NCBI RefSeq assembly: GCF_021729035.1
Contig: NZ_JAJSAP010000008.1
Coordinates: forward strand, 62,001-126,000
Reading direction: 5' to 3'
Source of the DNA: Microbulbifer sediminum
GTDB taxonomy: Bacteria; Pseudomonadota; Gammaproteobacteria; Pseudomonadales; Cellvibrionaceae
Length of the DNA: 64,000 nucleotides
Part shown: in pieces, positions 51,169 to 60,648 of the stretch
How positions within the stretch are numbered: the stretch's first letter is position 1
Layout of the letters: every line of letters begins with the position of its first letter
Translations under genes and position numbers: made by a program
The notes under the pieces: model-generated
Seen by the model: only the letters and a program-made list of their open reading frames with translations
Database searches by the model: none
What the model was told of the DNA's origin: nothing

Positions 51169-53823
51169 ATGAAAGACGCCCAGCCGCGCACAGTCCGTCT
51201 CCGCGACTACCGGGTACCCGATTACCTGGTGGACCAGACCCGCCTGCACTTCGAGTTGCAGCCCCGGGGTACGCTGGTCCGTTCCCAGCTGCATATCCGC
51301 CGGAATCCGGAAGCAGTGGCGCAGGAAAACGGCGGGGCGGACATTAAGCTGCCACCGCTGGAACTCCAGGGTGTAGAGCTGGAATTACTGTCACTCGCGA
51401 TTGACGGCGAGCCCGTGGCAAGCGAGAGCTTCAGGACCTCAGTCGAGGGGCTGTCAGTGGATGTGGAGCGACCTGAGTTCGTGGTGGAAATCAGCAATCG
51501 CATCAACCCGGAAGACAACACTTCCCTGGAAGGCTTGTATCTCTCCAACGGCATGTATTGCACCCAGTGCGAGGCAGAGGGTTTCCGCAAGATTACCTTT
51601 TACCCGGACCGCCCCGATGTCATGTCGCGGTTCACGACCACGATCGTGGCGCCGCGCGACTACCCTGTCTTGCTATCCAACGGCAACGAAGTTGAGCGAG
51701 GCGAAACGGAAGATGGCCGCCACTTTGTTACCTGGGAGGACCCATTCGCCAAGCCGTCCTACCTGTTCGCCCTGGTGGCAGGGGACCTGCAGCATGTAGA
51801 GGACGCCTTTATTACAGCTAGTGGCCGCGAGATAAAGCTGCAAATCTTTACCGAGTCAAAAAACATCGGCAAGTGCGAGCACGCCATGCGTTCCCTGAAG
51901 AAGGCCATGCGCTGGGATGAGGAGGTCTACGGGCGTGAATATGACCTGGATATATTTATGGTCGTGGCGGTGGATCATTTCAATATGGGCGCTATGGAAA
52001 ACAAGGGCCTGAATATCTTCAATTCTGCCTGCGTCCTTGCCAGCCCAGAGACTGCCACTGACGCGGCCTTTCAGCGTATTGAGTCGATCGTTGCCCATGA
52101 GTATTTCCATAACTGGTCCGGTAACCGGGTGACTTGCCGAGACTGGTTCCAGCTGAGCCTGAAAGAGGGCTTTACTGTTTTCCGCGATGCCGAATTTTCC
52201 GCTGATATGAATTCCCGTGCGGTCAAACGGATCGAGGATGTGTCCATGCTGCGCACGGCGCAATTTGCCGAAGACGACGGTCCCATGGCACATCCGGTGC
52301 GTCCGGATTCCTACATGGAAATTTCCAACTTCTATACCCTGACCGTCTATGAGAAAGGGGCTGAAGTTGTGCGCATGATCCATACACTGCTGGGCGAGGA
52401 AGCATTCAGGCGTGGCAGCGACCTGTACTTTGAGCGCCATGACGGCCAGGCGGTCACCTGCGAGGATTTTGTCAAGGCTATGGAAGACGCCAACGGTGTT
52501 GACCTGCAGCAGTTCCGCCGTTGGTACAGCCAGGCGGGGACACCGGTACTGGAGGTTACGGATGCTTATGACCCCGGAACCGGCGATTACGCACTCACGG
52601 TGCGGCAGTCCTGTCCGGCCACCCCGGGCCAGCCCGAAAAGGCACCGTTCCATATTCCGTTGAAAATGGCGCTGCTGGATCCTATCGGCAATGATATGCC
52701 GCTGGACCAGGCGGGTCACACCGAACTGGTGCTGCAGGTCAGTGAGGCGGAGCAGACGTTTCGTTTCAAGGGATTACCGGAAAAGCCACTGCCGTCGCTG
52801 CTGCGCGGGTTTTCCGCCCCGGTTAAACTGCGCTACGGCTATACCCCCGAGCAGCTGTTGTTCCTGATGCGCAGCGAGTCCGATGCGTTCAATCGCTGGG
52901 ATGCTGGCCAGAGACTGGCTTTCATCGCGCTGGAATCCCTGCAGCAGGATTATCGCGCGGGGCGGGAGATGCAGCTTTCCCCCGAATTGGTATCCGCCTA
53001 TCGCGCGGTGCTGCAGAACAGGGAGCTGGATCCGGCACTGGTTGCCGAGATGCTGTCCCTGCCCAGTGCACAGGTGCTGGCGGAAGAGGCCGGGGAGATC
53101 GATGCGCAAGCGATCATTGCGGCCCGGGAATTTGCTGAAGTGTCACTGGGACAGGCCTTGCACGAGGAATTACTGGCGACTTACCGTGCCTTTACCCGGG
53201 AGGGGCCATACCGGCCCGAAGCTGATGATATTGCCGCACGCCGCCTGAAAAACACCTGTCTTGCTTTCCTAGCTGCCACCGGGGAGGCCACATACCTGGC
53301 ACTTGCCCAGTCCCAGTTTGAGAGTGCCGGCAACATGACCGACAGCGCAGCTGCCCTGGCGGCACTGGTTAATCGTGGTTCTGAAGCGCAGATGCACGGG
53401 GCCCTGGATAGCTTCTACAAGCGCTGGCAGGAGGATACCCAGGTTGTTGAATTGTGGTTTGCGTTGCAGAGCAATAGTGCGCGTTGCGGTACCCTGGAGC
53501 ATGTTCGTGCATTGATGCAGCACCCGGCGTTTGAACTCAAGAATCCCAATAAGGTGCGCGCCGTAATTGGTGGTTTTGCCAACCGCAATTTCACCCAGTT
53601 TCACAAGGCTGATGGCAGTGGCTTTGAGTTCCTTTCTGACCAGGTCATCGCCCTGGATAGGCTAAATCCCCAGGTGTCGGCTCGCCTGGTGACGCCCCTG
53701 ACCCGCTGGAAAAAATACCGGGAAGCCGTTGGCAGCCAGATGCATTCGGCGTTGAAATCAATCATGGAAAGTGGCCAGCTTTCAGCGGATCTCTACGAGG
53801 TCGTAAGTAAGAGCCTCGCTTGA
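51169..53823 (+). CDS. pepN: Aminopeptidase N
   Basis: An 884-residue M1-family zinc aminopeptidase that removes N-terminal residues from peptides in the cytoplasm. The substrate-binding GAMEN motif is at residues 274-278 and the zinc site HEYFHNW starts at His310, with the second glutamate in LKEGFTVFRD. The N-terminal barrel segment DNTSLEGLYLSNGMYCTQCE is typical of the PepN branch. Length is near the E. coli 870. It stands alone. Confidence 0.97.
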   Translation: MKDAQPRTVRLRDYRVPDYLVDQTRLHFELQPRGTLVRSQLHIRRNPEAVAQENGGADIKLPPLELQGVELELLSLAIDGEPVASESFRTSVEGLSVDVERPEFVVEISNRINPEDNTSLEGLYLSNGMYCTQCEAEGFRKITFYPDRPDVMSRFTTTIVAPRDYPVLLSNGNEVERGETEDGRHFVTWEDPFAKPSYLFALVAGDLQHVEDAFITASGREIKLQIFTESKNIGKCEHAMRSLKKAMRWDEEVYGREYDLDIFMVVAVDHFNMGAMENKGLNIFNSACVLASPETATDAAFQRIESIVAHEYFHNWSGNRVTCRDWFQLSLKEGFTVFRDAEFSADMNSRAVKRIEDVSMLRTAQFAEDDGPMAHPVRPDSYMEISNFYTLTVYEKGAEVVRMIHTLLGEEAFRRGSDLYFERHDGQAVTCEDFVKAMEDANGVDLQQFRRWYSQAGTPVLEVTDAYDPGTGDYALTVRQSCPATPGQPEKAPFHIPLKMALLDPIGNDMPLDQAGHTELVLQVSEAEQTFRFKGLPEKPLPSLLRGFSAPVKLRYGYTPEQLLFLMRSESDAFNRWDAGQRLAFIALESLQQDYRAGREMQLSPELVSAYRAVLQNRELDPALVAEMLSLPSAQVLAEEAGEIDAQAIIAAREFAEVSLGQALHEELLATYRAFTREGPYRPEADDIAARRLKNTCLAFLAATGEATYLALAQSQFESAGNMTDSAAALAALVNRGSEAQMHGALDSFYKRWQEDTQVVELWFALQSNSARCGTLEHVRALMQHPAFELKNPNKVRAVIGGFANRNFTQFHKADGSGFEFLSDQVIALDRLNPQVSARLVTPLTRWKKYREAVGSQMHSALKSIMESGQLSADLYEVVSKSLA

Positions 53824-53910
53824 TTGGTGGCCGCCGGCGGCCCGGTATATTCTGGCCGCGATCACCCTCCGGTTGATACTGGTGCCTTACCACCGATTAG
53901 CCGGGCTGCA

Positions 53911-54459
53911 TCAGAGCATCCGGCTATCCCGATCGCGGCCCAGTCGTACGAGCTCCAGTCCACGACTGGTAATAGCGAGTTCGGTAACCGACGTGTAGTC
54001 GGGGCGAAATTGGCAGATTTCAGCAGATTCCCGTGTGTATGCGACCACGGAATTGATCACCATGAAGTGGCAAAATACCGCGGTATCCTGCTGCAGGTTC
54101 TGCAGGTACTGCATGATGTCCTTGCGCCATTGCAGTTGATGCGGTTCCAGCTGGTTCCATTCCGCATCGAGTAACGAGCGGACCCATGGACCGCGCTCGG
54201 CCAGGGGTAGGTCCAGGGGAGAGGGGATCTCATTGACCGCTGACTCTATGGAGATCTCCCGCCCCCAACGCCGGGCCAGGGGTTCTGCTGTCTGGCGCGC
54301 GCGGCTTTTGGGGCTACTCACCAGCGCGAATTGAGGATTGACTCCCATAGTCTGCGCCAGCGCCGTGGCCTGCCGGTGTCCCAGTGCTGTAAGCGCCGGG
54401 TCTTCCACTCCGGCCACTTTGGCTGCCTCGCCATGCCTTATCAGCAGGATTTTCGTCAC
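53911..54459 (-). CDS. SixA-like histidine phosphatase
   Basis: A 182-residue phosphatase of the phosphoglycerate-mutase/histidine-phosphatase superfamily. The catalytic RHG is in ILLIRHGEA, the second Arg motif is in VSSPKSRARQTAE and the second His is in TAVFCHFMVINSVV. SixA removes phosphate from histidine of phosphotransfer proteins; a role here in PTS or two-component dephosphorylation is inferred. GTG 54459 follows AGGGGG; the longer upstream frame lacks that ribosome site. Confidence 0.85.
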   Translation of the reverse strand: MTKILLIRHGEAAKVAGVEDPALTALGHRQATALAQTMGVNPQFALVSSPKSRARQTAEPLARRWGREISIESAVNEIPSPLDLPLAERGPWVRSLLDAEWNQLEPHQLQWRKDIMQYLQNLQQDTAVFCHFMVINSVVAYTRESAEICQFRPDYTSVTELAITSRGLELVRLGRDRDSRML

Positions 54460-54528
54460 TGTATTCCCCCTGGTTACTGCGATATTGCCGACAGCAATAC
54501 CACCATGCACTTAATTCAATGACTGCCG

Positions 54529-54560
54529 TTGCACTACGGCCTAGTTGCACTACGGCCTAG
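54529..54560. repeat. Tandem 16-bp duplication at the esterase stop
   Basis: TTGCACTACGGCCTAG occurs twice, back to back (54529-54544 and 54545-54560). The second copy contains the stop codon of the leftward carboxylesterase. It looks like a recent slippage duplication. Confidence 0.9.
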
Positions 54561-56131
54561 AGGTAGCGCCCAATCAAGTCGTCACCAATATCCTGCCATA
54601 TCCGGGTCACGGTTGCCCGGTCAAAGGTGTGGGCCTCCGGATGTTCTCCGAAGCGCCGACTGTGCCCCTCGGTGAAGGCGGGCCATTCCGGGCCGGGGTC
54701 GCCGGTTTCCGCGAAGTTCAGCCAGGCTTCTCTTACCGCACAGCTCAGGGCATCGGCATCCTGTTCGCCACCGTACAGGTCGTGCAGGCTCTCTTCTCCA
54801 TGAGTACCGAACACATAGCCCAATTCGACTGCATGGCAGGCGCCGAGCAAGGGCTGTGCGGCGAGGGGCTGGGCGAAATGATAGTGGTAGCGCTTGCCCG
54901 CATGTGCTTCCAGCAGTCGTAGTCCCGGCACTGTGAATATCATATCTGTCAGCATCAGGTTCCATGCACGGCTCCATTCTGGCCAGGGACTGGCTTCCAG
55001 GGTACGGGCACGGCTGTAGTAGTGATCCAGCAGGTCATTGAGTTCAGGTTCCGGTAGCAGCCAGTTCAAGTGGCTCACAATCCGGGCCCTGTCGAGGGTA
55101 AAGCTGCCTGGATCACTGACACTGAACAGGTTCCACTCCTCCAGGTTGCTACCTACGAGGAGTGGCACTTCCGTAGCGTGTCCCTGGCGAACGGCCTCAA
55201 TGGGTGTGACTGTCAGCAGCTCCCCGTCGAGCACGGGCTTGAAAGGCAACTGCCCCCATTCCCGTTCCAGGCGTGGATCCGCGAGGATCTCCCGCTGGGC
55301 CTGGAGAAGTTGCCTGGTCGTGGCTGCGGCCGGCGATACACCGGAATTGCATTGCAGTTTCCCTACAAATGCTTCCGCCAGGCTATTTGCCCGGTCGCGG
55401 TCCTGGATTGCGCAGGGACTGCCACTCTGTATCACGGCGCGATGGAATAGCCCCTTGCAATGGGGAATGGCCATCAGGGCGGTGATGCTCATGGCGCCAG
55501 CGGATTCGCCGAACAGGGTGATATTGTCCGGGTCTCCCCCGAATGCGGTGATATTCGTTTGGACCCAGCGAATTGCTGCAATCTGATCCTGTACGCCCTC
55601 ATTGCCACTGGCTTCCACATCACTACACTCTGCTAATCGCAGGAATCCCAGACTGCCGAGGCGGTAGTTGAGTGTTACCACAATAGCTCGACCACTCGCC
55701 GCCAGGTGGCGGCCGTTATAAACCGGTTGGCAGCCGGATCCCATATAAAAAGAGCCTCCGTGGATCCAGATCATCACCGGCAGTTTATTGGTGCACGCCT
55801 GAATGGATGCGTAAATGTTCAGGTAAAGACAGTCCTCGCTCTCCGGCGGCTCGCCGCCTGGTCCCAGGATTTCCATCAGCGTGGATGGGTTTTGCGGAGC
55901 AGGCATTCCGAAACAGTATGCCGCTAGTGGTGATTGCCATCTTGGGAATGGTTCTGGTGGACGCCATCTCAGGTCGCCGATTGGGGGAAGGGCGTAGGGG
56001 ATACCCAGGAATAGTGTGACACCGCTATCGACGTCAACCTGGCCGAGAATCGGGCCGGCTGGCGTATCGATAATTCTATTGTTTCCTGAGCCGCCAGCCC
56101 GGGTACACCCGGACTGCTTTTTCCCTGTCAT
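54557..56131 (-). CDS. Type B carboxylesterase
   Basis: A 524-residue alpha/beta-hydrolase of the COesterase/para-nitrobenzyl-esterase family. The oxyanion HGG is at residues 124-126 (VMIWIHGGSFYMGSG), the nucleophile Ser210 is in FGESAGA, and EDCLYLNIYA is the family's second signature. The catalytic His probably lies in GACHAVELGYVFG. No signal peptide is visible, so it is likely cytoplasmic; the substrate is unknown. ATG 56131 has AGAGG upstream, and TTG one codon earlier is an alternative. Confidence 0.9.
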   Translation of the reverse strand: MTGKKQSGCTRAGGSGNNRIIDTPAGPILGQVDVDSGVTLFLGIPYALPPIGDLRWRPPEPFPRWQSPLAAYCFGMPAPQNPSTLMEILGPGGEPPESEDCLYLNIYASIQACTNKLPVMIWIHGGSFYMGSGCQPVYNGRHLAASGRAIVVTLNYRLGSLGFLRLAECSDVEASGNEGVQDQIAAIRWVQTNITAFGGDPDNITLFGESAGAMSITALMAIPHCKGLFHRAVIQSGSPCAIQDRDRANSLAEAFVGKLQCNSGVSPAAATTRQLLQAQREILADPRLEREWGQLPFKPVLDGELLTVTPIEAVRQGHATEVPLLVGSNLEEWNLFSVSDPGSFTLDRARIVSHLNWLLPEPELNDLLDHYYSRARTLEASPWPEWSRAWNLMLTDMIFTVPGLRLLEAHAGKRYHYHFAQPLAAQPLLGACHAVELGYVFGTHGEESLHDLYGGEQDADALSCAVREAWLNFAETGDPGPEWPAFTEGHSRRFGEHPEAHTFDRATVTRIWQDIGDDLIGRYL

Positions 56132-56403
56132 CAAATGTTCCTCTTCCCTGATTGCCCCGCCAGGCGGGCTCTCCGGAGTATAGCCGGCGTCTTATTTGCT
56201 CTTGAAATGTGATCGAGTACTGTCCATAAAAAAAGGACTGCTCAAATTTTGTTCACAAGTCGCGGACGAAATTCGGGCTCTTGTTCAATTAATTCAGGGA
56301 ATAGGCTCCCGCCAAGGTAAATAAGACAGCTAAATGCTCCAGGGCGTCACTCCGCTGTTCGTGTGAATGGATTTCACGATGGGATACGTAGTCAGGTGAC
56401 AGC
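56132..56403. other. AT-rich divergent promoter region before the poly-(Asp-Ala) gene
   Basis: This gap is clearly AT-rich between 56205 and 56330 (for example an A-run in GTCC-A-run-GGAC near 56224). A short dyad GTGAA ... TTCAC occurs at 56362-56376. It likely carries promoters for the leftward esterase and the rightward secreted protein; no gene is seen. Confidence 0.5.
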
Positions 56404-59076
56404 ATGATTGGAAAAATTTACGACAGGGAAACCGGGTCGGTCAGGGAGGCGCCATTGGACGGCCTGGCGCTATCGTCTATCGGGATCGTCAGTCTCCCCT
56501 TGGGGCTTGATGAAGTTGCGTCGTACGCAAGGGATGGCAATGACCTGATCATTATCCTGGAATCGGGCGAGCAGGTCGTGATCGCCAATTTCTATCAGAT
56601 CGATGAGGATGGTGAGCAAAGCCACTTGGTCCTGGAGGGTGGTGAGGAGCCGATGATGCTCGCCATGCTTGGTGGATCAGGCTATCCGGTTGCTGCTGCC
56701 GCAGCTCCCGCTGCAGCCACAACCGCAGGTGTGAGTTCCTGGTTGATTCCCGGGTTGGTGGGTCTGGGCGCAATTGCCATCGCGTTAGATGACGATGATG
56801 GCAGGGATGGCTTCCAGCAGACAGGCAACAATACGCCCTCTGGCCGGCCACTACCTCCAAATCCCCCCGGTCCGCCCCCGGACAGCGATGCAGATGCTGA
56901 CTCTGATGCAGATGCCGATGCCGATACCGACGCCGATGCCGATGCAGATGCCGATACAGATGCCGATGCCGATGCGGATGCGGATGCGGATGCCGATGCG
57001 GATGCCGATGCGGATGCGGATGCGGACGCCGATGCCGATGCGGACGCCGATGCCGATGCCGATGCGGACGCCGATGCGGACGCGGATGCTGACGCCGATG
57101 CGGATGCGGATGCGGATGCCGATGCGGATGCGGATGCGGATGCGGATGCGGATGCCGATGCGGATGCCGATGCGGATGCGGATGCCGATGCGGATGCCGA
57201 TGCCGATGCGGACGCCGATGCGGACGCCGATGCGGATGCCGATGCGGATGCCGATGCGGATGCCGATGCCGATGCCGATGCGGATGCGGATGCTGACGCC
57301 GATGCGGATGCCGATGCGGATGCTGACGCCGATGCCGATGCGGATGCTGACGCCGATGCCGATGCCGATGCCGATGCCGATGCCGATGCCGATGCGGACG
57401 CCGATGCGGATGCTGACGCCGATGCGGACGCCGATGCGGATGCTGACGCCGATGCCGATGCGGATGCCGATGCGGATGCTGACGCCGATGCCGATGCGGA
57501 TGCCGATGCCGATGCGGATGCGGACGCGGATGCTGACGCCGATGCGGATGCCGATGCGGATGCCGATGCGGATGCCGATGCGGACGCCGATGCGGATGCC
57601 GATGCCGATGCGGATGCCGATGCGGATGCGGATGCCGATGCGGATGCGGATGCGGATGCCGATGCGGACGCCGATGCCGATGCGGACGCCGATGCCGATG
57701 CCGATGCTGACGCTGACGCTGACGCCGATTGCGACGTCAACATCGATATAGATATCGACATCAACTGTGACTGTGACGCCGATGCGGATTCAGACGCGGA
57801 TGCCGATGCTGACGCTGACGCTGACGCGGATGGACACCCGAGCCCCATAGGCCTGGGTGGATACTGCGATCCCGACTGTCAGATAAAGGATGTCGATGTA
57901 GACATTGATATCGAGAGGGACGGGTGTGACATCAATATCGATATCGACATCGATATCGAATGTGATGCAGACGCTGACTCGGATGCGGACGCCGATGCGG
58001 ATGCGGATGCGGACGCCGATGCCGATGCCGATGCCGATGCCGATGCCGATGCTGACGCCGATGCGGATGCGGACGGTGATGCCGACGGTGATGCCGATGG
58101 TGACGCGGACGGTGATGCCGATGGTGACGCGGACGGGGATGCCGACGGTGATGCCGACGGGGATGCCGACGGGGATGCCGACGGGGATGCCGACGGTGAC
58201 GCGGACGGTGACGCGGACGGTGATGCCGACGGTGACGCGGACGGTGATGCCGATGGTGACGCGGACGGGGATGCCGACGGTGACGCGGACGGTGACGCGG
58301 ACGGTGATGCCGATGGTGACGCGGACGGTGATGCCGATGGTGACGCGGACGGTGATGCCGACGGGGATGCCGACGGGGATGCCGACGGTGACGCGGACGG
58401 TGATGCCGACGGGGATGCCGACGGTGATGCCGACGGTGATGCCGACGGGGATGCCGACGGGGATGCCGACGGTGACGCCGATGGTGACGCGGACGGTGAC
58501 GCGGACGGTGACGCGGACGGTGATGCCGACGGTGACGCCGACGGGGATGCCGATGGTGACGCGGACGGTGATGCCGACGGTGACGCCGACGGTGATGCCG
58601 ACGGTGACGCCGACGGGGATGCCGATGGTGACGCGGACGGTGATGCCGACGGTGACGCCGATGGTGACGCCGATGGTGACGCCGATGGTGACGCGGACGG
58701 TGACGCGGACGGTGATGCCGACGGGGACGCTGACGGCGACCAGGACATTGAGGTAAGTCTCAGCGACGTAATCCCCATGGGGGACGACAACGCTGGGATG
58801 CGCAGTGAGCCTGGAGAGTCAGAAGAGAGTGGATCGGGAATGCTGTCTGACGATCAGATGGGCCCGGACCTGGATCTTGATGATCTCGTCAGCGACTGTG
58901 AATCTGATGCAGGGTCGCTCTTCTCGGTAGCTGATACCGATGATGACACTGCGTCAGGATACACATTCTCGGGTGGTGGAAGTGGCCTCCCGGATGGCCT
59001 GGATAGCACTATGCACGCCCAGGACACTGATCCCGTCCAGGATATGTGGCAACAGAATGGACCAGACGACGTCTGA
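56404..59076 (+). CDS. BapA-prefix protein with giant Asp-Ala and Ala-Asp-Gly-Asp repeats (predicted type I secreted)
   Basis: An 890-residue acidic protein. Residues 1-95 form a BapA-prefix-like domain ([20 protein letters not shown], then VVIANFY and SHLVLEGGE). An Ala-rich hydrophobic stretch and Pro-rich linker follow to about residue 159. Residues 160-442 alternate Asp and Ala; residues 443-520 carry two Ile-Asp modules ([16 protein letters not shown] and [14 protein letters not shown]) and most cysteines; residues 521-557 are Asp-Ala again; residues 558-779 repeat Ala-Asp-Gly-Asp. The last 110 residues are acidic, non-repetitive and could hold the secretion signal. No RTX nonapeptides are seen. 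Its own terminator and a downstream type I secretion operon suggest export. Calcium binding is inferred from Asp density. Confidence 0.85.
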   Translation: MIGKIYDRETGSVREAPLDGLALSSIGIVSLPLGLDEVASYARDGNDLIIILESGEQVVIANFYQIDEDGEQSHLVLEGGEEPMMLAMLGGSGYPVAAAAAPAAATTAGVSSWLIPGLVGLGAIAIALDDDDGRDGFQQTGNNTPSGRPLPPNPPGPPPDSDADADSDADADADTDADADADADTDADADADADADADADADADADADADADADADADADADADADADADADADADADADADADADADADADADADADADADADADADADADADADADADADADADADADADADADADADADADADADADADADADADADADADADADADADADADADADADADADADADADADADADADADADADADADADADADADADADADADADADADADADADADADADADADADADADADADADADADADADADADADADADADADCDVNIDIDIDINCDCDADADSDADADADADADADGHPSPIGLGGYCDPDCQIKDVDVDIDIERDGCDINIDIDIDIECDADADSDADADADADADADADADADADADADADADADGDADGDADGDADGDADGDADGDADGDADGDADGDADGDADGDADGDADGDADGDADGDADGDADGDADGDADGDADGDADGDADGDADGDADGDADGDADGDADGDADGDADGDADGDADGDADGDADGDADGDADGDADGDADGDADGDADGDADGDADGDADGDADGDADGDADGDADGDADGDADGDADGDADGDADGDADGDADGDADGDADGDADGDQDIEVSLSDVIPMGDDNAGMRSEPGESEESGSGMLSDDQMGPDLDLDDLVSDCESDAGSLFSVADTDDDTASGYTFSGGGSGLPDGLDSTMHAQDTDPVQDMWQQNGPDDV
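56884..57729 (+). repeat. Hexanucleotide array encoding (Asp-Ala)n
   Basis: About 141 copies of a 6-base unit GAY-GCN (GATGCC, GATGCG, GACGCC, GATGCT and variants) run in frame. Synonymous bases vary, so copies are not identical, but the 6-base period is unbroken. Any gain or loss of units keeps the reading frame. Confidence 0.95.
58066..58740 (+). repeat. 12-base array encoding (Ala-Asp-Gly-Asp)n
   Basis: Roughly 55 copies of a 12-base unit such as GACGGTGATGCC, with GGT/GGG and GCC/GCG variants. Blocks of identical copies (for example repeated GGGGATGCCGAC) suggest recent expansion. The frame is kept throughout. Confidence 0.95.
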
Positions 59077-59100
59077 TCCAAAGGAGGCTTAGCAAACGGG

Positions 59101-59135
59101 AAACACCGGGCCCAGGGCTCGGTGTTTCTTTTTTC
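59101..59135 (+). terminator. Intrinsic terminator after the poly-(Asp-Ala) gene
   Basis: A 13-base arm AAACACCGGGCCC pairs with GGGCTCGGTGTTT (one G-T-type mismatch), followed by CTTTTTTC. It lies 24 bases past the stop and uncouples the cargo gene from the secretion operon. Confidence 0.9.
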
Positions 59136-59138
59136 GAC

Positions 59139-59183
59139 TAGAATCTGTGAAGGAAAAAATTCAACAGTGGTGCCGGGTATAAC
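59139..59183 (+). promoter_or_regulatory. Candidate -10 boxes for the type I secretion operon
   Basis: TAGAAT (59139-59144) and TATAAC (about 59178-59183) lie between the cargo terminator and the TolC-like gene. Neither has an obvious -35, so the assignment is tentative. Confidence 0.35.
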
Positions 59184-59217
59184 AGATCCGTACCGGATAC
59201 CTCTCACGCCAGAGTAA

Positions 59218-60648
59218 GTGAAAATAGTGGATTCAATGCAGCGACTATGGATAGTCACGCTGGCATCTCTCACCGCCATGTGTGTGCAGCAGGCTCAATC
59301 CCAGACCGGACCCGGCTCGACTGACCGTCCGGCCCGAATAAGTGAATCGGCAGTCCAGCAGGAAGTAGCGTCACCTCCTTCTACTGTCAGTCACTCCCAG
59401 TACTCACCACAACAACTGACTATGACCGAAGCGGTACACCAGGCTATCGACTGGCATCCAGTGATCGCCGAAAGCGTGGGTGAACTATATCGGCGACAGG
59501 AAGGTATTCGCGTCGCCCGCTCGGGTTATTTCCCGCAGCTAAGCGCGGGCGTCGTCGCCGGCCAGGATAGTGAAAATGAGGGAGATGGCAACGGGCACGC
59601 CGTACAGCTCTATGTTTCCCAGGTGATTTATGACTTTGGGAAAATATCGAGCGGTGTGGATCTTGCCAAAGCTGAGGTCAGTCGATCCAGGGCTGAAGTG
59701 CTCCAATCAATTGATCAGGTTGCCCGGGATACCGCAAATGCAGCGGTGGAAGTCCAGCGATACCAGGCACTTCTGGACATAGCTGATGAGCAGATAGAGA
59801 GTGTCTCGTCAATAGCATCACTGGTAAGAATGCGCAGCGAGCGAGGGGCCAGTTCTCGCTCGGATGTGTTGCAGGCCCAGGCGCGCATCGAAGCCGCGCG
59901 AGCCTCGAAACAGCAGGTTATCGCAGGCCTGGCCCGTTGGCGCAGTACTCTGAAGAACCTGGTCAATGCAGCCGCGCCCGTAAGGGTTTCGATGGCAGAA
60001 ACGGAGACAGTGACGAATGCCTGTGAAGGGGCGCCAGGGGAAGTGCTTGCCTCACCGCGTGTCCTGATTGCTGAGGCGTCACGTGCTGAAGCAATGGCCC
60101 GCCTCCAGGAATCCAAAGCTGACGTCTGGCCAACCTTGTCCCTGGATGCGAGCTATAACCGCTACCTGGACCAGACCTATGTCGATACGAATGTACTCGA
60201 TGAGAACGAGTCTGCGGTGTTCCTCAATCTTTCCATGCCGATCTACCAGGGCGGCAGGTTGTCGGCAAGTAAGGAATCTGCATCTTATGCACTGAGCTCT
60301 GCCGACGCCGCAAAGGATGCTGCCCGGGAGGCTGTTACCAGGGAATACCTGGCAGCCCAGGCACAGGCGAATGGCCTGGATCGCAGCCTGGGAATTCTGG
60401 ACTCCCGTGAAAATGCGATCAGGGAGACCAGGAACCTCTATCGGAAACAATATTCATCACTCGGAACTCGGACCCTGCTTGACCTGTTGAATTCGGAAGA
60501 AGAGCTGCAGCAGGCACGCCAGGAACGTGTTGAGACCCGATATGACCTGAAGGCACTCGAGATAGAATGCCTTTATAACACCGGGGACATTCGCAGGGCA
60601 TTCGGAATAGAGGGTAGGGCGGTCCAGGGCGTGGAGGTGTTGCCTTGA
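59218..60648 (+). CDS. TolC-family outer-membrane channel of a type I secretion system
   Basis: A 476-residue TolC/OMF protein with a signal peptide (LWIVTLASLTAMCVQQAQSQ). Two internal half-repeats are visible: LTMTEAVHQAIDWHPVIAES with VARSGYFPQLSAGVV, and later VLIAEASRAEAMARLQESKAD with LSLDASYNRY and LNLSMPIYQGGRLSAS. This is the LapE/AggA branch type. The start is GTG 59218 or ATG 59236 (both in frame). Its stop overlaps the TTG start of the ABC gene, so the trio is an operon that also provides the missing channel for export of the upstream cargo. Confidence 0.92.
   Translation: MKIVDSMQRLWIVTLASLTAMCVQQAQSQTGPGSTDRPARISESAVQQEVASPPSTVSHSQYSPQQLTMTEAVHQAIDWHPVIAESVGELYRRQEGIRVARSGYFPQLSAGVVAGQDSENEGDGNGHAVQLYVSQVIYDFGKISSGVDLAKAEVSRSRAEVLQSIDQVARDTANAAVEVQRYQALLDIADEQIESVSSIASLVRMRSERGASSRSDVLQAQARIEAARASKQQVIAGLARWRSTLKNLVNAAAPVRVSMAETETVTNACEGAPGEVLASPRVLIAEASRAEAMARLQESKADVWPTLSLDASYNRYLDQTYVDTNVLDENESAVFLNLSMPIYQGGRLSASKESASYALSSADAAKDAAREAVTREYLAAQAQANGLDRSLGILDSRENAIRETRNLYRKQYSSLGTRTLLDLLNSEEELQQARQERVETRYDLKALEIECLYNTGDIRRAFGIEGRAVQGVEVLP

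Noticed and set aside
56884-57729. CRISPR array
   Set aside because: The repeats are 6 bases, have no spacers, are within one reading frame and have no cas genes nearby.
56789-57751. Plus-strand frame encoding Met-Pro/Met-Arg repeats
   Set aside because: It is another frame of the same array, without a domain or ribosome site.
56682-57848. Long minus-strand frame encoding (Ser-Ala)n across the repeat array
   Set aside because: It is the reverse reading of the same hexamer repeat. The plus frame has a recognisable N-terminal domain, a plausible start and a terminator, whereas the minus frame has none.
58400-58760. RTX calcium-binding nonapeptides (GGxGxDxxx)
   Set aside because: The Ala-Asp-Gly-Asp period is four residues with a single Gly; it does not fit the nonapeptide pattern.
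57879-58790. Minus-strand frame encoding (Pro-Ser-Ala-Ser)n
   Set aside because: It is the complement of the 12-base array and a repeat shadow.
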